The notes under the pieces: model-generated
Told to the model about the DNA's origin: nothing
What the model saw: only the letters and a program-made list of their open reading frames with translations
Database searches by the model: none
Assembly: GCF_023715685.1 (NCBI RefSeq)
Contig: NZ_JAMBOQ010000003.1
Span: forward strand, 744,001-808,000
DNA: 64,000 nucleotides
Source of the DNA: Priestia aryabhattai
GTDB lineage: Bacteria; Bacillota; Bacilli; Bacillales; Bacillaceae_H
Direction: 5' to 3'
In this document: positions 53,453 to 62,043 of the stretch, piece by piece
Numbering within the stretch: the first letter of the stretch is position 1
Layout of the letters: every line of letters starts with the position of its first letter
Program-made: the position numbers and the translations under genes

Positions 53453-53887
53453 ATGGAAGAGAAAATGAGACAACTAATAGAGGGACTTAATACCGATTTA
53501 GCGGGTGAATATTCGGCGGTTATTCAGTACACTTACTATGCGTCTACAGTAACCGGCCTAGAATATCAAATTTTAAAACCTTTCTTTGAAGGAGAAATTC
53601 CTGATGAGCAAGGACATGCCCTTTATTTATCAGAAAAAATTAAAAACCTTGGCGGTGAGCCAACAACAAAGCCAGCTGAGGTGAAGCATGTCTCAAACGT
53701 GACGGAAATGCTTAAAGAAGCGAGCAAGGCCGAAAAAGAAACTATCCAGCGCTACGAAGAGCGAAAAAAGCAAGCGGAAGAGTTAGGATTAACAGAGCTT
53801 GTTGTAAAACTTGAAGATATGATTGCAGATGAAACAAATCATATGGAAGAAATGGAACGTTTATTAAAAGATCCCCGACTAAGTTAA
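53453..53887 (+). CDS. Ferritin-like (bacterioferritin/DUF-type) four-helix protein
   Basis: 144 residues forming a ferritin-like bundle. DLAGEYSAVIQYTYYAS supplies a metal-binding Glu, EGEIPDEQGHALYLSEKI an ExxxxxH pair, and DMIADETNHMEEMERLL the final ExxH. It resembles the bacterioferritin-like protein encoded in the B. cereus sigB gene cluster. The ATG lies behind GAAAGGGTG; a GTG four codons earlier overlaps that site. A sigma-B-type promoter precedes it, consistent with a general-stress iron or oxygen protective protein. Confidence 0.82.
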   Translation: MEEKMRQLIEGLNTDLAGEYSAVIQYTYYASTVTGLEYQILKPFFEGEIPDEQGHALYLSEKIKNLGGEPTTKPAEVKHVSNVTEMLKEASKAEKETIQRYEERKKQAEELGLTELVVKLEDMIADETNHMEEMERLLKDPRLS

Positions 53888-53902
53888 TCATACAAAATAC
53901 GT

Positions 53903-53941
53903 AAAAAGCATCCCGTAACATCTGTGACGGGATGTTTTTTT
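53903..53941 (+). terminator. Terminator after ferritin-like gene
   Basis: AAAAAGCATCCCGT and ACGGGATGTTTTT pair around a ten-base loop. Confidence 0.88.
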
Positions 53942-54189
53942 ATGATTTGAAAAAGAGATAAAACATCGTTTACGCATGTTTCTATAATTGAGAGTAAAGT
54001 CATATTTTTGAAATTCTCTATCGCTTTGAAAAATTTTATAGTAAAATAATTATTTGGCTGCATATGGCAGTAACTATATGCGGAGCATCACATACATATA
54101 AAGGCTAAAAGGGTATAAGTATATTGAAACCGCTTTTATCTTCTGTAAGTAAAACGATGGTGTGCCCGCAGTTGCAAGGAGAGAAAAAG
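53942..54189 (+). other. Intergenic region before the drug exporter
   Basis: No gene seen; an in-frame TTG at 54124 extends the exporter frame but has no ribosome site. GGGTAT at 54111 has no sigma-B -35 partner. Confidence 0.35.
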
Positions 54190-55650
54190 ATGAGGAAACG
54201 AATCATGACAGCGCTGCTGCTTGTCACTGTTTTAGCTGCAATGGAAGGAACCATTGTCAGTACGGCTGTTCCAAGAATTACAAGTGATTTGTCGGGTATT
54301 GAGCTAGTTAGCTGGGTATATGCCATTTATATGCTAACAACCGCTGTATCCACACCTATATACGGAAAGTTAGCCGATCTATTCGGCCGCAAAAAAGTTA
54401 TGCTTGTTGGAATCATTATTTTCGTAATCGGATCTATACTTTGCGGACTTAGCCTTTCGATGCAACAATTAATTGTCTATAGAGCTATCCAAGGGCTAGG
54501 CGCCGGGGTAGTTATGCCGCTTACAATGATTATTATTGGCGACCTGTATGAAGAAGCAAAAGAAAGAGCCAAAGCGCAAGGATGGATTAGCGCAGTTTGG
54601 GGAGTTGCTGGAGTTCTCGGGCCTCTTCTTGGAGGATTCTTAGTAGATACGCTGTCTTGGCGCTATATTTTCTTTTTAAATATACCGTTTGGACTAATGG
54701 CTTTTGTTGTTCTTCTAGTAAACTATAAAGAAGAAGTGGTGAAAGAAAAACGCTATATCGATTACATTGGAGCGGTGACGTTTTCAGTTGGAACAATTGC
54801 ATTTTTATACGCGCTTTTAACCGGAAGTCAGCATCAAAACTGGGGAGATCCGATCATTATAGGATTATTTGTTCTAGCTGTTCTTACATTCATTGGCTTT
54901 ATTTATATCGAAAAGAAATCGCCGGAACCTCTTATTCCGCTTGAGCTGTTTTCTATTCGAAGTGTATCTGTTATAAACTTATTAACACTTCTTGTCGGAT
55001 CAGTAGTTATTAGTATTACTGTTTACCTTCCAATTTGGAGTCAAGGAGTGATGGGAAAAAGTGCAACCGCTGCCGGTTTTGTGTTAATGCCTATGCCAGT
55101 ATGCTGGACAATTGGTTCATTGCTTTCAGGGAATTTAGTAGGACGTCTTAAAACGCACTCTATCCTTACGCTAGGCACGGCAATTGTAAGTACGGCATGT
55201 TTTATGCTGTTTTTAGTCTCAACCCACTCACCTGTATTTTTAATTTATGTAGCCGTTGGGGTCCTTGGTTTAGGAATGGGGATTATTACGCCTATTTTTA
55301 TGTTAGTTATTCAATCAGCGGTCCCAGCTAGCAAAAGAGGGGTAGCGGTGGCTCTTAATACGTTTACAAATACATTTAGTCAAACACTAGGTTCCGCAGT
55401 GTTTGGTACAATCTTTAACTTAGTGACGCTTTCACAAGCGAAGAAATTAGGGCAAGAAAATTTGAATGCTTCGTTTGAGACAGGCGGGGTACCAGCAGAA
55501 GAACTGTCAAAGCTGAATGAAATTCTTGCATCAGGTGTTCACATTATTTACAGTGGAACGTTTTTAGCTGCTTTACTAAGCTTTGCTGTCTCATGCTTAT
55601 TAGTAAAAAACGGACATAAAAAAATAAAGAACATATCTATGCAAAAGTAA
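54190..55650 (+). CDS. DHA2-type MFS drug transporter
   Basis: 486 residues with 14 predicted helices. TVLAAMEGTIVSTAVPRI in helix 1, GKLADLFGRKKVMLVG after helix 2 and GLGAGVVMPLTMIIIGDLY near helix 4 are the QacA/LfrA-type signatures. It lacks an adaptor gene, unlike the pump at 14.3 kb. ATG follows AAGGAGAG by six bases. Specificity unknown. Confidence 0.88.
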   Translation: MRKRIMTALLLVTVLAAMEGTIVSTAVPRITSDLSGIELVSWVYAIYMLTTAVSTPIYGKLADLFGRKKVMLVGIIIFVIGSILCGLSLSMQQLIVYRAIQGLGAGVVMPLTMIIIGDLYEEAKERAKAQGWISAVWGVAGVLGPLLGGFLVDTLSWRYIFFLNIPFGLMAFVVLLVNYKEEVVKEKRYIDYIGAVTFSVGTIAFLYALLTGSQHQNWGDPIIIGLFVLAVLTFIGFIYIEKKSPEPLIPLELFSIRSVSVINLLTLLVGSVVISITVYLPIWSQGVMGKSATAAGFVLMPMPVCWTIGSLLSGNLVGRLKTHSILTLGTAIVSTACFMLFLVSTHSPVFLIYVAVGVLGLGMGIITPIFMLVIQSAVPASKRGVAVALNTFTNTFSQTLGSAVFGTIFNLVTLSQAKKLGQENLNASFETGGVPAEELSKLNEILASGVHIIYSGTFLAALLSFAVSCLLVKNGHKKIKNISMQK

Positions 55651-55655
55651 CGGAA

Positions 55656-55953
55656 GAGGCTGGGACAAAAGTATTTTAGTTGAAGGACAATCCGAACGAG
55701 TTTGATTAAGAATCAAACTCGTTCGGATTTTTTCATTGGTATGGTGAATGTAGGTTTCATGTATGTAGTTGCTTTTAGCCGTTGATTGGAGGGAAAGGTG
55801 AAGACTTCTGCGGGAAAAGCGGAATAGGTGAGACCCCGCAGAAAGCGAAGTCTTGCACGGAAATCAACAGCGGTGGAACAAGCGATCCGTACTAGCTTAT
55901 TTATCCAATTTGTTCGTCTTTAGATTCGGTTGATTTAGTTATGTCTCAGTCCC
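55656..55953. repeat. Structured intergenic element, probably a dispersed Bacillus repeat
   Basis: Outer imperfect inverted ends GGCTGGGACA (55658) and TGTCTCAGTCC (55942). Inside are a 19-bp perfect hairpin with T-run and a nested long stem: TTGATT (55783)/AATCAAC, GAAGACTTCTGCGGG (55800) against CCCCGCAGAAAGCGAAGTC (55834). The GCGGGAAAAGCGGAATAGGTGA-type core and the GGCTGGGACA ends are ones I recall as recurring between genes of B. megaterium and relatives. It encodes nothing and has no transposase. Confidence 0.6.
55689..55733 (+). terminator. Terminator inside the structured element
   Basis: AATCCGAACGAGTTTGATT and AATCAAACTCGTTCGGATT, three-base loop, then TTTT; serves the drug exporter. 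Confidence 0.88.
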
Positions 55954-56278
55954 TTTTTTTAAAGAACTATCAAAGAGAGAAAAGAAAAAAGATATTGTCT
56001 AATAACGTTCCGGAAAACTCGTTAACAGAAGGAAGAATCTTTATCCGTACTGAAACTTTTGTCTTTTTTTTGTTTTTTTAGTATGGACATTTACCTGGTT
56101 GTTTATTATTATAAATTCTATAAGTACGGAATTTTAAGCGTTTTCAAAAGAAACATTTGTCTTTCTCAGGAATACACTTTGTTTTTAACTCATATACTAT
56201 AAGTGCTTAGATTAATCTTTTAATGGGGAAAAGAGAAGTTTATAAGAAGCGTTGAACGATAATGAGGAGGTATGGAAG
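55954..56278 (+). other. Intergenic region before kbl
   Basis: AT-rich, no gene and no recognised riboswitch or T-box; the kbl ribosome site GAGGAGG is at its end. Confidence 0.35.
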
Positions 56279-57469
56279 ATGACAAGCAGACGTTTAAAAG
56301 AATTCTTGAATAATAATTTAGAAGATTTAAAAGATAAAGGGCTATACAACGTTATTAATCCGGTAGAGGGACCAAACGGACCTGTTATTCAAATTGACGG
56401 AAAACAATTAATTAATTTATCTTCGAACAACTATTTGGGGCTTGCTACAGATGAAAGGCTTATTAACGCGTGCAACGAAGCCACTGAAAAATATGGAGTG
56501 GGAGCTGGAGCTGTCCGAACGATTAATGGAACTCTAGATATTCATATTAAGCTAGAGGAAAAGCTTGCGGCGTTTAAGCATACAGAAGCAGCTATAGCTT
56601 ACCAATCTGGCTTTAACTGCAATATGGCAGCCATCTCCGCGGTTATGGATAAACATGACGCGATTTTATCAGATGAGCTGAATCATGCTTCAATTATTGA
56701 CGGATGTCGGCTATCAAAAGCAAAAATTATTCCTTACAAACATTCGGATATGGAAGATCTTCGTGCAAAAGCAGGCGAAGCACAAAAGGCCGGTGCCTAT
56801 AATAAAATAATGGTAATTACCGACGGTGTATTCTCAATGGATGGAGACATTGCTAAGCTTCCGGAAATTGTGGAAATCGCAGAGGAATTTGATTTAATCA
56901 CATACGTAGATGATGCTCACGGGTCGGGCGTATTAGGTAACGGTATGGGCACAGTCAAACATTTTGGCTTATCTGAAAAAGTAGACTTCCAGATTGGAAC
57001 CTTGTCAAAAGCGATTGGAGCTGTAGGTGGATACGTAGCCGGAAAAAAAGACTTAATTGACTGGCTAAAAGTAAGAAGTCGTCCATTTTTGTTCTCGACT
57101 GCTATTACACCAGGTACGGCTGCTGCATGTATTAAAGCAATTGAAATTCTAAGCACAAGTACAGAGTTGCAGCATCAAATGTGGGAAAACAGTCGTTATT
57201 TAAAGCAAGGATTAAAAGAGCTAGGCTTTGATATTGGAGAAAGTGAAACACCTATCACTCCGTGCATTATAGGAGATGAAAATCAAACTCAGATTTTTAG
57301 TGAGAGGTTAATAGAAGAAGGGGTATACGCTAAATCAATTGTTTTCCCTACCGTTCCAAGAGGAACAGGACGCGTTCGCAATATGCCAACGGCTGCTCAT
57401 ACAAAAGAAATGTTAGATGAAGCACTTCGCATCTATAAAAAAGTAGGCAAGGAAATGAAATTAATCTAA
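56279..57469 (+). CDS. kbl: Glycine C-acetyltransferase (2-amino-3-ketobutyrate CoA ligase)
   Basis: 396-residue alpha-oxoamine synthase using PLP; cleaves 2-amino-3-ketobutyrate with CoA to glycine and acetyl-CoA. PLP lysine Lys244 in [25 protein letters not shown] aspartate and histidine, and SNNYLGLA near residue 50. ATG eight bases after GAGGAGG; a longer frame has no site. Followed 37 bases later by tdh, the preceding step of threonine breakdown, which settles the choice against 8-amino-7-oxononanoate synthase. Confidence 0.92.
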   Translation: MTSRRLKEFLNNNLEDLKDKGLYNVINPVEGPNGPVIQIDGKQLINLSSNNYLGLATDERLINACNEATEKYGVGAGAVRTINGTLDIHIKLEEKLAAFKHTEAAIAYQSGFNCNMAAISAVMDKHDAILSDELNHASIIDGCRLSKAKIIPYKHSDMEDLRAKAGEAQKAGAYNKIMVITDGVFSMDGDIAKLPEIVEIAEEFDLITYVDDAHGSGVLGNGMGTVKHFGLSEKVDFQIGTLSKAIGAVGGYVAGKKDLIDWLKVRSRPFLFSTAITPGTAAACIKAIEILSTSTELQHQMWENSRYLKQGLKELGFDIGESETPITPCIIGDENQTQIFSERLIEEGVYAKSIVFPTVPRGTGRVRNMPTAAHTKEMLDEALRIYKKVGKEMKLI

Positions 57470-57506
57470 ATGTTTGATCTAGGCAGTACACGAGGAGGAT
57501 ATTGAG

Positions 57507-58466
57507 ATGAAAAAAGTATTAATAACGGGTTCTCTAGGACAAATCGGTTCTGAATTAACGACGAAAATGAGAGAGATGTATGGTTCAGAAAATATTATTG
57601 CCACTGATATTCGCAAAACGACGAGCGATGTCGTGACTTCAGGCCCATTCGAGATTTTAGATGTAACGGATCAGACTGCGTTATTTACGATCGCCCAAAA
57701 ACATAAGGTCGATACTATTATTCACTTGGCTGCGCTGTTATCGGCGACAGCCGAGCAAAAGCCGCTTCTAGCGTGGAATCTAAATATGGGTGGATTAGTA
57801 AATGCGTTGGAAGTAGCGCGTGAGCTAAAGTGCCAATTTTTTACTCCAAGTTCAATTGGTGCATTTGGTCCAACGACTCCAAAAGACTGGACCCCGCAGG
57901 ATACGATTCAACGTCCTACCACGATGTATGGTGTTAATAAAGTAGCGGGTGAATTACTTTGCGATTACTACTATCATAAATTCGGAGTAGATACACGAGG
58001 GCTACGTTTTCCAGGCTTAATTTCATACGTAACACCTCCAGGTGGAGGAACAACGGACTACGCTGTTGAAATTTATTATGAAGCAGTTAAACATAAGCGC
58101 TATACGTCTTATATCGACAAAGGAACATATATGGATATGATGTATATGCCTGATGCATTAAATGCTGTTATCCAACTAATGGAAGCAGACGGTTCTAAGC
58201 TGAAGCACCGAAATTCTTTTAACGTTTCTGCAATGAGCTTTGATCCAGAACAAATGGCAGCTGAAATCAAAAAAACGATTCCGGAATTTGTGCTGGCTTA
58301 CCAAGTAGATCCTGTTCGACAAGCAATTGCTGAAAGCTGGCCTAACCATATAGATTCCAGCTGTGCGAAAGAAGAGTGGGGATTTAAAGCAGAATATAAC
58401 CTAGAAAAAATGACGAGAGAGATGCTGGGAAAGTTAAAAGTTGAATCACAGCTTGTCTTAACGTAA
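57507..58466 (+). CDS. tdh: L-threonine 3-dehydrogenase, SDR/epimerase type
   Basis: 319-residue NAD-dependent short-chain enzyme oxidising threonine to 2-amino-3-ketobutyrate. Nucleotide motif [12 protein letters not shown], catalytic TPSSIGAFG serine region and [11 protein letters not shown]yr-x-x-x-Lys, RFPGLIS substrate loop. Unlike the zinc-dependent medium-chain Tdh of E. coli it belongs to the epimerase-like type. ATG follows CGAGGAGG. With kbl it forms a two-gene threonine-to-glycine operon. Confidence 0.92.
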   Translation: MKKVLITGSLGQIGSELTTKMREMYGSENIIATDIRKTTSDVVTSGPFEILDVTDQTALFTIAQKHKVDTIIHLAALLSATAEQKPLLAWNLNMGGLVNALEVARELKCQFFTPSSIGAFGPTTPKDWTPQDTIQRPTTMYGVNKVAGELLCDYYYHKFGVDTRGLRFPGLISYVTPPGGGTTDYAVEIYYEAVKHKRYTSYIDKGTYMDMMYMPDALNAVIQLMEADGSKLKHRNSFNVSAMSFDPEQMAAEIKKTIPEFVLAYQVDPVRQAIAESWPNHIDSSCAKEEWGFKAEYNLEKMTREMLGKLKVESQLVLT

Positions 58467-58498
58467 GTAGAGAAAAATGATTTCTTCTACGAAAATAA

Positions 58499-58594
58499 AG
58501 TAAGCGCTTACTAAAAAAGAATGCTTATTTATGTAAGTTCTGCTTCATAACAGTGACAGTACACATAGACCTCCTTATTCTTTAAGTAAGCGCT
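58499..58594 (+). promoter_or_regulatory. Two cre-like sites upstream of hutP
   Basis: AGTAAGCGCTTACT (58499-58512) is a perfect palindrome differing from the ideal cre TGTAAGCGCTTACA only at its two ends. A second AGTAAGCGCT begins at 58585, 86 bases away. CcpA control of the hut operon is known in B. subtilis. Confidence 0.5.
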
Positions 58595-58670
58595 CGTTTG
58601 TTGAATAATCCGAACCCTTTTAGGGACCGTCTGTTAAAATAATAAGGGGATAGAAGGGAGGGAATGACAG

Positions 58671-59135
58671 TTGAGCAATAAATTTCAACAAGTTAACGAT
58701 TTTTCAATGGGGAGATTAACATCTTTACTCGTTCTTTTACATAATACGGAACTAGTTGAAGGTATTGAAAAGGAAATTAATGAAAGAGGATATAGCTACA
58801 CAGTAGGAAAAGTAGGAGCAATGGAACTTTCTAAAGTCGTGGCGGCAATTGAAACGAGTGCCAAAACAAATAAAATTATTAATGCCCAGTCGTATCGGGA
58901 AGTTCATGCTCTTTATCATGCTATACTTGAAGCGATTCAAGGAGTTAGTCGAGGAACGCTGCAGCTAGGTGATATTTTACGGACAGTAGGACTCACATTT
59001 TCAATCGTGCGCGGAAAAATTGAGTTCTCAGGAAAAAGCGACGAATGGATTAGCGTTTGTGTGTATGGAACAATAGGTGCGCCTAAAAAAGGCTTTGAGC
59101 ATGATACATTAGGCTTTGGTTTTAACCATATTTAA
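58671..59135 (+). CDS. hutP: HutP, histidine-responsive RNA antiterminator
   Basis: 154 residues. His79 and His83 (REVHALYHAI) and His144 (GFEHDTLGFGFNHI) keep the exact spacing of the metal ligands His73, His77 and His138 of B. subtilis HutP. GKVGAMELSKVVAAIET and GTIGAPKKG are also conserved. HutP with histidine and Mg2+ binds NAG-repeat RNA and prevents termination ahead of hutH. Here no hutH, hutU, hutI, hutG or hutM follows; a terminator and an MFS gene do. TTG start follows AGGGAGGG. Confidence 0.88.
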   Translation: MSNKFQQVNDFSMGRLTSLLVLLHNTELVEGIEKEINERGYSYTVGKVGAMELSKVVAAIETSAKTNKIINAQSYREVHALYHAILEAIQGVSRGTLQLGDILRTVGLTFSIVRGKIEFSGKSDEWISVCVYGTIGAPKKGFEHDTLGFGFNHI

Positions 59136-59159
59136 AAAGTAATTGACGAAAGATGATGA

Positions 59160-59229
59160 CAGTAAAAAGCGAGTAGTAGATGTACATAGCTGTTTTAAAG
59201 AGAATATTTTTCTTATTGAAAGCTTTTTT
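59160..59229 (+). promoter_or_regulatory. NAG triplets and terminator downstream of hutP
   Basis: CAG (59160), AAG (59167) and TAG (59174) are spaced by four bases, the pattern HutP binds. A hairpin follows (AGCTGTT at 59188 against GAAAGCT at 59217, inner AAAGA/TCTT) and then TTTTTT (59224-59229). It can be a plain hutP terminator or a HutP-controlled one. Confidence 0.45.
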
Positions 59230-59256
59230 GCGGCGTGTTAATATAATGATTAATAT
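59228..59256 (+). promoter_or_regulatory. Candidate promoter of the PyrR leader
   Basis: TTGCGG, 17 bases, TAATAT; transcription would begin near 59263, just before the PyrR loop. An alternative -10, TATAAT, lies at 59242. Confidence 0.5.
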
Positions 59257-59264
59257 AATAACTG

Positions 59265-59365
59265 CCTTTAAGACGGTCCAGAGAGGCCGAAAAGGACGGA
59301 TAACCTGTTTACTGCTTCTATGCCTATCTGTGCCCTTTTGCCCTCTGCGACAAAAGGGCTTTTAT
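59265..59365 (+). promoter_or_regulatory. PyrR-type transcription attenuator
   Basis: Three exclusive RNA structures are visible. Binding loop: CCTTT (59265)/AAAGG (59291), purine bulge, CGG/CCG, and the PyrR loop TCCAGAGAGG (59277-59286). Antiterminator: AAAAGGACGGATA (59290-59302) pairs with TATCTGT and CCTTTT (59325-59339). Terminator: GCCCTTTTG (59332) and CAAAAGGGC (59351), then TTTTA. AAAAGG takes part in the first two, CCCTTTT in the last two, which is the known pyr operon logic: UMP-bound PyrR favours termination. Confidence 0.85.
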
Positions 59366-59376
59366 GCGTTACTTAC

Positions 59377-59438
59377 CTCTTTTAAACGAAGTCCAGAGAG
59401 GCTTCAAAAGAGAATGGACATATGTTATTTATCCATTC
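59377..59438 (+). promoter_or_regulatory. Second PyrR binding loop
   Basis: CTCTTTT (59377)/AAAAGAG (59406), bulge AAAC, GAAG/CTTC and loop TCCAGAGAGG (59392-59401). GAATGGA (59412) can pair with TCCATTC (59432) like an antiterminator, but no hairpin with a T-run follows. It looks like a duplicate that has lost its terminator, or acts another way. Confidence 0.7.
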
Positions 59439-59493
59439 CTTCAAAAAAGAAAGAGCGTTGATACAGAAAGAATACAGTGGAGGGTGGAACAAC

Positions 59494-60714
59494 ATGAATT
59501 ATCGTAACAAGACAGTTGTAGCATCAGTAGCAGGTTTGACGTTAGAAGGGATGGACATTATGTTTATCTCGTTTGCTATGTCAATGATTATTGCTGAATT
59601 TCACATTGATTTAGCAACAGGTGGACTTATTTCTTCTATTACAAATATAGGAATGCTCATAGGCGGCGTAATCTTCGGAATTTTAGCAGACAAATTTGGA
59701 AGAGTGCGGATTTTCACCTACACGGTTCTTCTATTTGCAGCCGGAACTGCATTAACAGGTTTTGCAACAACTGTGGAACAAGTGTATGCCTCACGATTTA
59801 TTGCCGGAATTGGCGCCGGAGGAGAGTACGGGATCGGTATGGCTCTTGTAGCAGAAGCGTGGCCGAAACATAAGCAAGGACGAGCTTCATCTTATGTTAG
59901 TATTGGCGCTCAGTTTGGAGTTATTCTTGCGGCGCTTTTAAGTTCTCTGATCCTGCCGATTTTCGGATGGAGAGCTCTGTTCTTTGTCGGAATCATACCC
60001 GTCATTTTCGCTTTTATCGTACGAAAAAATTTAAACGAATCTCCTGAGTGGCTGAAAGCTCAAAAAGAGAAAACAGCAGTTGTTAAAAACAATGGTAAGC
60101 TTCGTCAACTATTTGCTACGCCTAGGACAACGATGACGACTATTTCTCTGGCAGTGATGGCTACCGTTCAAATTGCAGGCTATAACGGACTCATGATATG
60201 GCTTCCGTCTATGCTGCAGCAATCACAAGGGCTGTCTGTTTCAAGTTCAGCTCTTTGGACAATCAGTACAGCCGTTGGAATGATTATAGGCATGTTAACA
60301 TTTGGTCAATTTATGGACCGATTTGGCTCTAAACGTACCTTTGGAATTTTTCTTCTTGCTTCAGCTTGTGCGGTATTTTTATACTCTTATGCAGAAGGAA
60401 GTGCAGGGCTACTTATAGGAGGAGCTGTGGTCGGATTTTTTTCAAACGGAATGTTCGCAGGATACGGAGCATTGATAAGCAGCCACTATTCAGTAGAGGT
60501 TCGCAGTACTGCAACGAACACCATTTTTAACTTTGGGCGGGCGTTGGGTGGATTATCACCAATTCTTGTCGGATATCTTTTGCAAAGCTATGATATGACG
60601 GTAGCGATGACGTACTTGGCAGGGCTGTACTGTATTTCGTTTGTTTTTATGGTGAGTCTTAAAAAAACGGAAGAAAAGAAAGTGAAACAAATGAAAGCTC
60701 AATCTGTTCTTTAA
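59494..60714 (+). CDS. MFS transporter (aromatic-acid/4-hydroxybenzoate-like), PyrR-attenuated
   Basis: 406-residue, 12-helix permease resembling the aromatic acid:H+ symporter branch: LEGMDIMFISFAMSMI in helix 1, GILADKFGRVRIF after helix 2, and RFIAGIGAGGEYGIGMAL in helix 4. ATG eight bases after GGAGGGTGG; a longer frame starts inside the leader. Two PyrR loops upstream indicate repression by uridine nucleotides, so a pyrimidine or precursor (uracil, orotate, dihydroorotate, carbamoyl-aspartate) is the favoured cargo; proximity to hutP leaves urocanate or histidine as a second idea. Neither is shown. Confidence 0.85.
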   Translation: MNYRNKTVVASVAGLTLEGMDIMFISFAMSMIIAEFHIDLATGGLISSITNIGMLIGGVIFGILADKFGRVRIFTYTVLLFAAGTALTGFATTVEQVYASRFIAGIGAGGEYGIGMALVAEAWPKHKQGRASSYVSIGAQFGVILAALLSSLILPIFGWRALFFVGIIPVIFAFIVRKNLNESPEWLKAQKEKTAVVKNNGKLRQLFATPRTTMTTISLAVMATVQIAGYNGLMIWLPSMLQQSQGLSVSSSALWTISTAVGMIIGMLTFGQFMDRFGSKRTFGIFLLASACAVFLYSYAEGSAGLLIGGAVVGFFSNGMFAGYGALISSHYSVEVRSTATNTIFNFGRALGGLSPILVGYLLQSYDMTVAMTYLAGLYCISFVFMVSLKKTEEKKVKQMKAQSVL

Positions 60715-60743
60715 AATGAAACATAGATTCTATGTTTTTCTGC

Positions 60744-60776
60744 AAAAACCGCCCTTACTCAAAAGGGCGGTTTTTT
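60744..60776. terminator. Bidirectional terminator
   Basis: AAAAACCGCCCTT and AAGGGCGGTTTTTT around a short loop, between convergent MFS genes. Confidence 0.88.
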
Positions 60777-60802
60777 GATTATATAAAAAATAAGACGAGA
60801 TA

Positions 60803-62032
60803 TTATATGGTTGTTTCTTTTACAGGTGCTTCATTAACTTCTACTGACGTGGCTGCAGGCGTTTTACTTCTTATAAACATCGAAGCACCTAGTCCGATTA
60901 CTAGCACAAATGCTAATGATTCAAAGGCAAGTCGGAAGTGTCCGGTGCTAATTAAATAAACGGCTAGAACAGGACCCGAGCTTGCGCCTAAAAATAAAAT
61001 AAAAGCATTAAAGGATACGGCACTTCCTCTAGACGCACCGCCCAATTGATTAATCAGTGAAATCGTAATAGGCGTTACAATCGCAATTCCTGCTACAAAA
61101 ATGACGCTGCTGATCACCATTAATACTACGCTTGGGCTCAGTCCCAGTCCAATCAGTCCTATGATGGCAATCACGAGCCCGCCTCGAAGAATAAATTCAG
61201 TCCCCATTTTCATAGCAAATCGTCCTGTAAACGGTGATAAAAGCATCCCAACAATGCCTACAGCACGGACAAGAAGAATTTGTTGATCTGTTAAGCCCCA
61301 CTTTGGAGAAGATAAATAGCTTCCTAGAAGTGTATACATGCCAACAAGTGTTAATAAGAGTGTAAATGTAATAAAAAAAATAAAATTTAACTGTTTTTGC
61401 TTAAAGAGATTTTGCATTTGTTTAAATTTCAGCCATACGCTTTCCTTTGCCCGAGGAAGGTCATCTTTTGGAAGAAATAGAATGATCAATACGCTAGAAA
61501 CAAGATAGACCCCGCCAAGCATTGAAAAAATAGCATGCCATCCGAATAATCGGTTGATAACGCCGCTAAATACTTGTCCTGCCACGCTTGCCATTAGCAA
61601 GCCAGAGCTGATGAATCCAAGAGCTGTTACTCGTTTATGTGCAGGAAACATCTCAGCGGTATATACAAACGAAATCGGAGCAAAGGCTGCTGCAATAATT
61701 CCTTGAAGAGCTCTAAGGAAGATTAATCCGCTAAAATTAGGAACGAGGCTGATAAGAAGCGTCACGATGGTTAGCAAACTAATACTACAGACAAGGAAAA
61801 TCTTGCGTCCGTGTTTATCAGAAAATGGACCGTAAATTAAGCATCCCAGCGCATAGCATAGAGAAAAGGCGCTGCCAATCCACGTAGCTTGATTTGTTGA
61901 GATATTAAAATACGTTGTAAACATTCCGGTAAGTGGAATCGTAACGTACATACTCGATAGGATAGCTAATCCGCACCAAAATAAAATAAGTGTAATAAAT
62001 GCATAGTTTTTATGATGACTCAGTTTTTCCAT
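60803..62032 (-). CDS. MFS transporter, probable drug exporter
   Basis: 409 residues, 12 predicted helices. TYFNISTNQATWIGSAFSLCYALGCLIYGPFSDKHGRK (read in pieces) gives helix 1-2 and the GxxSDKxGRK loop; FLRALQGIIAAAFAPISFVYTAEMFP matches YnfM/YgaY-like exporters. It lies 11 bases after the TetR gene on the same strand, so both are one unit under the TetR operator. Substrate unknown. Confidence 0.87.
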   Translation of the reverse strand: MEKLSHHKNYAFITLILFWCGLAILSSMYVTIPLTGMFTTYFNISTNQATWIGSAFSLCYALGCLIYGPFSDKHGRKIFLVCSISLLTIVTLLISLVPNFSGLIFLRALQGIIAAAFAPISFVYTAEMFPAHKRVTALGFISSGLLMASVAGQVFSGVINRLFGWHAIFSMLGGVYLVSSVLIILFLPKDDLPRAKESVWLKFKQMQNLFKQKQLNFIFFITFTLLLTLVGMYTLLGSYLSSPKWGLTDQQILLVRAVGIVGMLLSPFTGRFAMKMGTEFILRGGLVIAIIGLIGLGLSPSVVLMVISSVIFVAGIAIVTPITISLINQLGGASRGSAVSFNAFILFLGASSGPVLAVYLISTGHFRLAFESLAFVLVIGLGASMFIRSKTPAATSVEVNEAPVKETTI

Positions 62033-62043
62033 GATGTCTTTTC

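Noticed and set aside
54111..54116. GGGTAT as a further sigma-B -10 before the drug exporter
   Set aside because: No GTTTAA-like element at the needed distance.
59180..59461. 93-codon plus-strand frame between hutP and the MFS gene
   Set aside because: It covers the PyrR leader structures and has no ribosome site; the bases are explained by RNA regulation.
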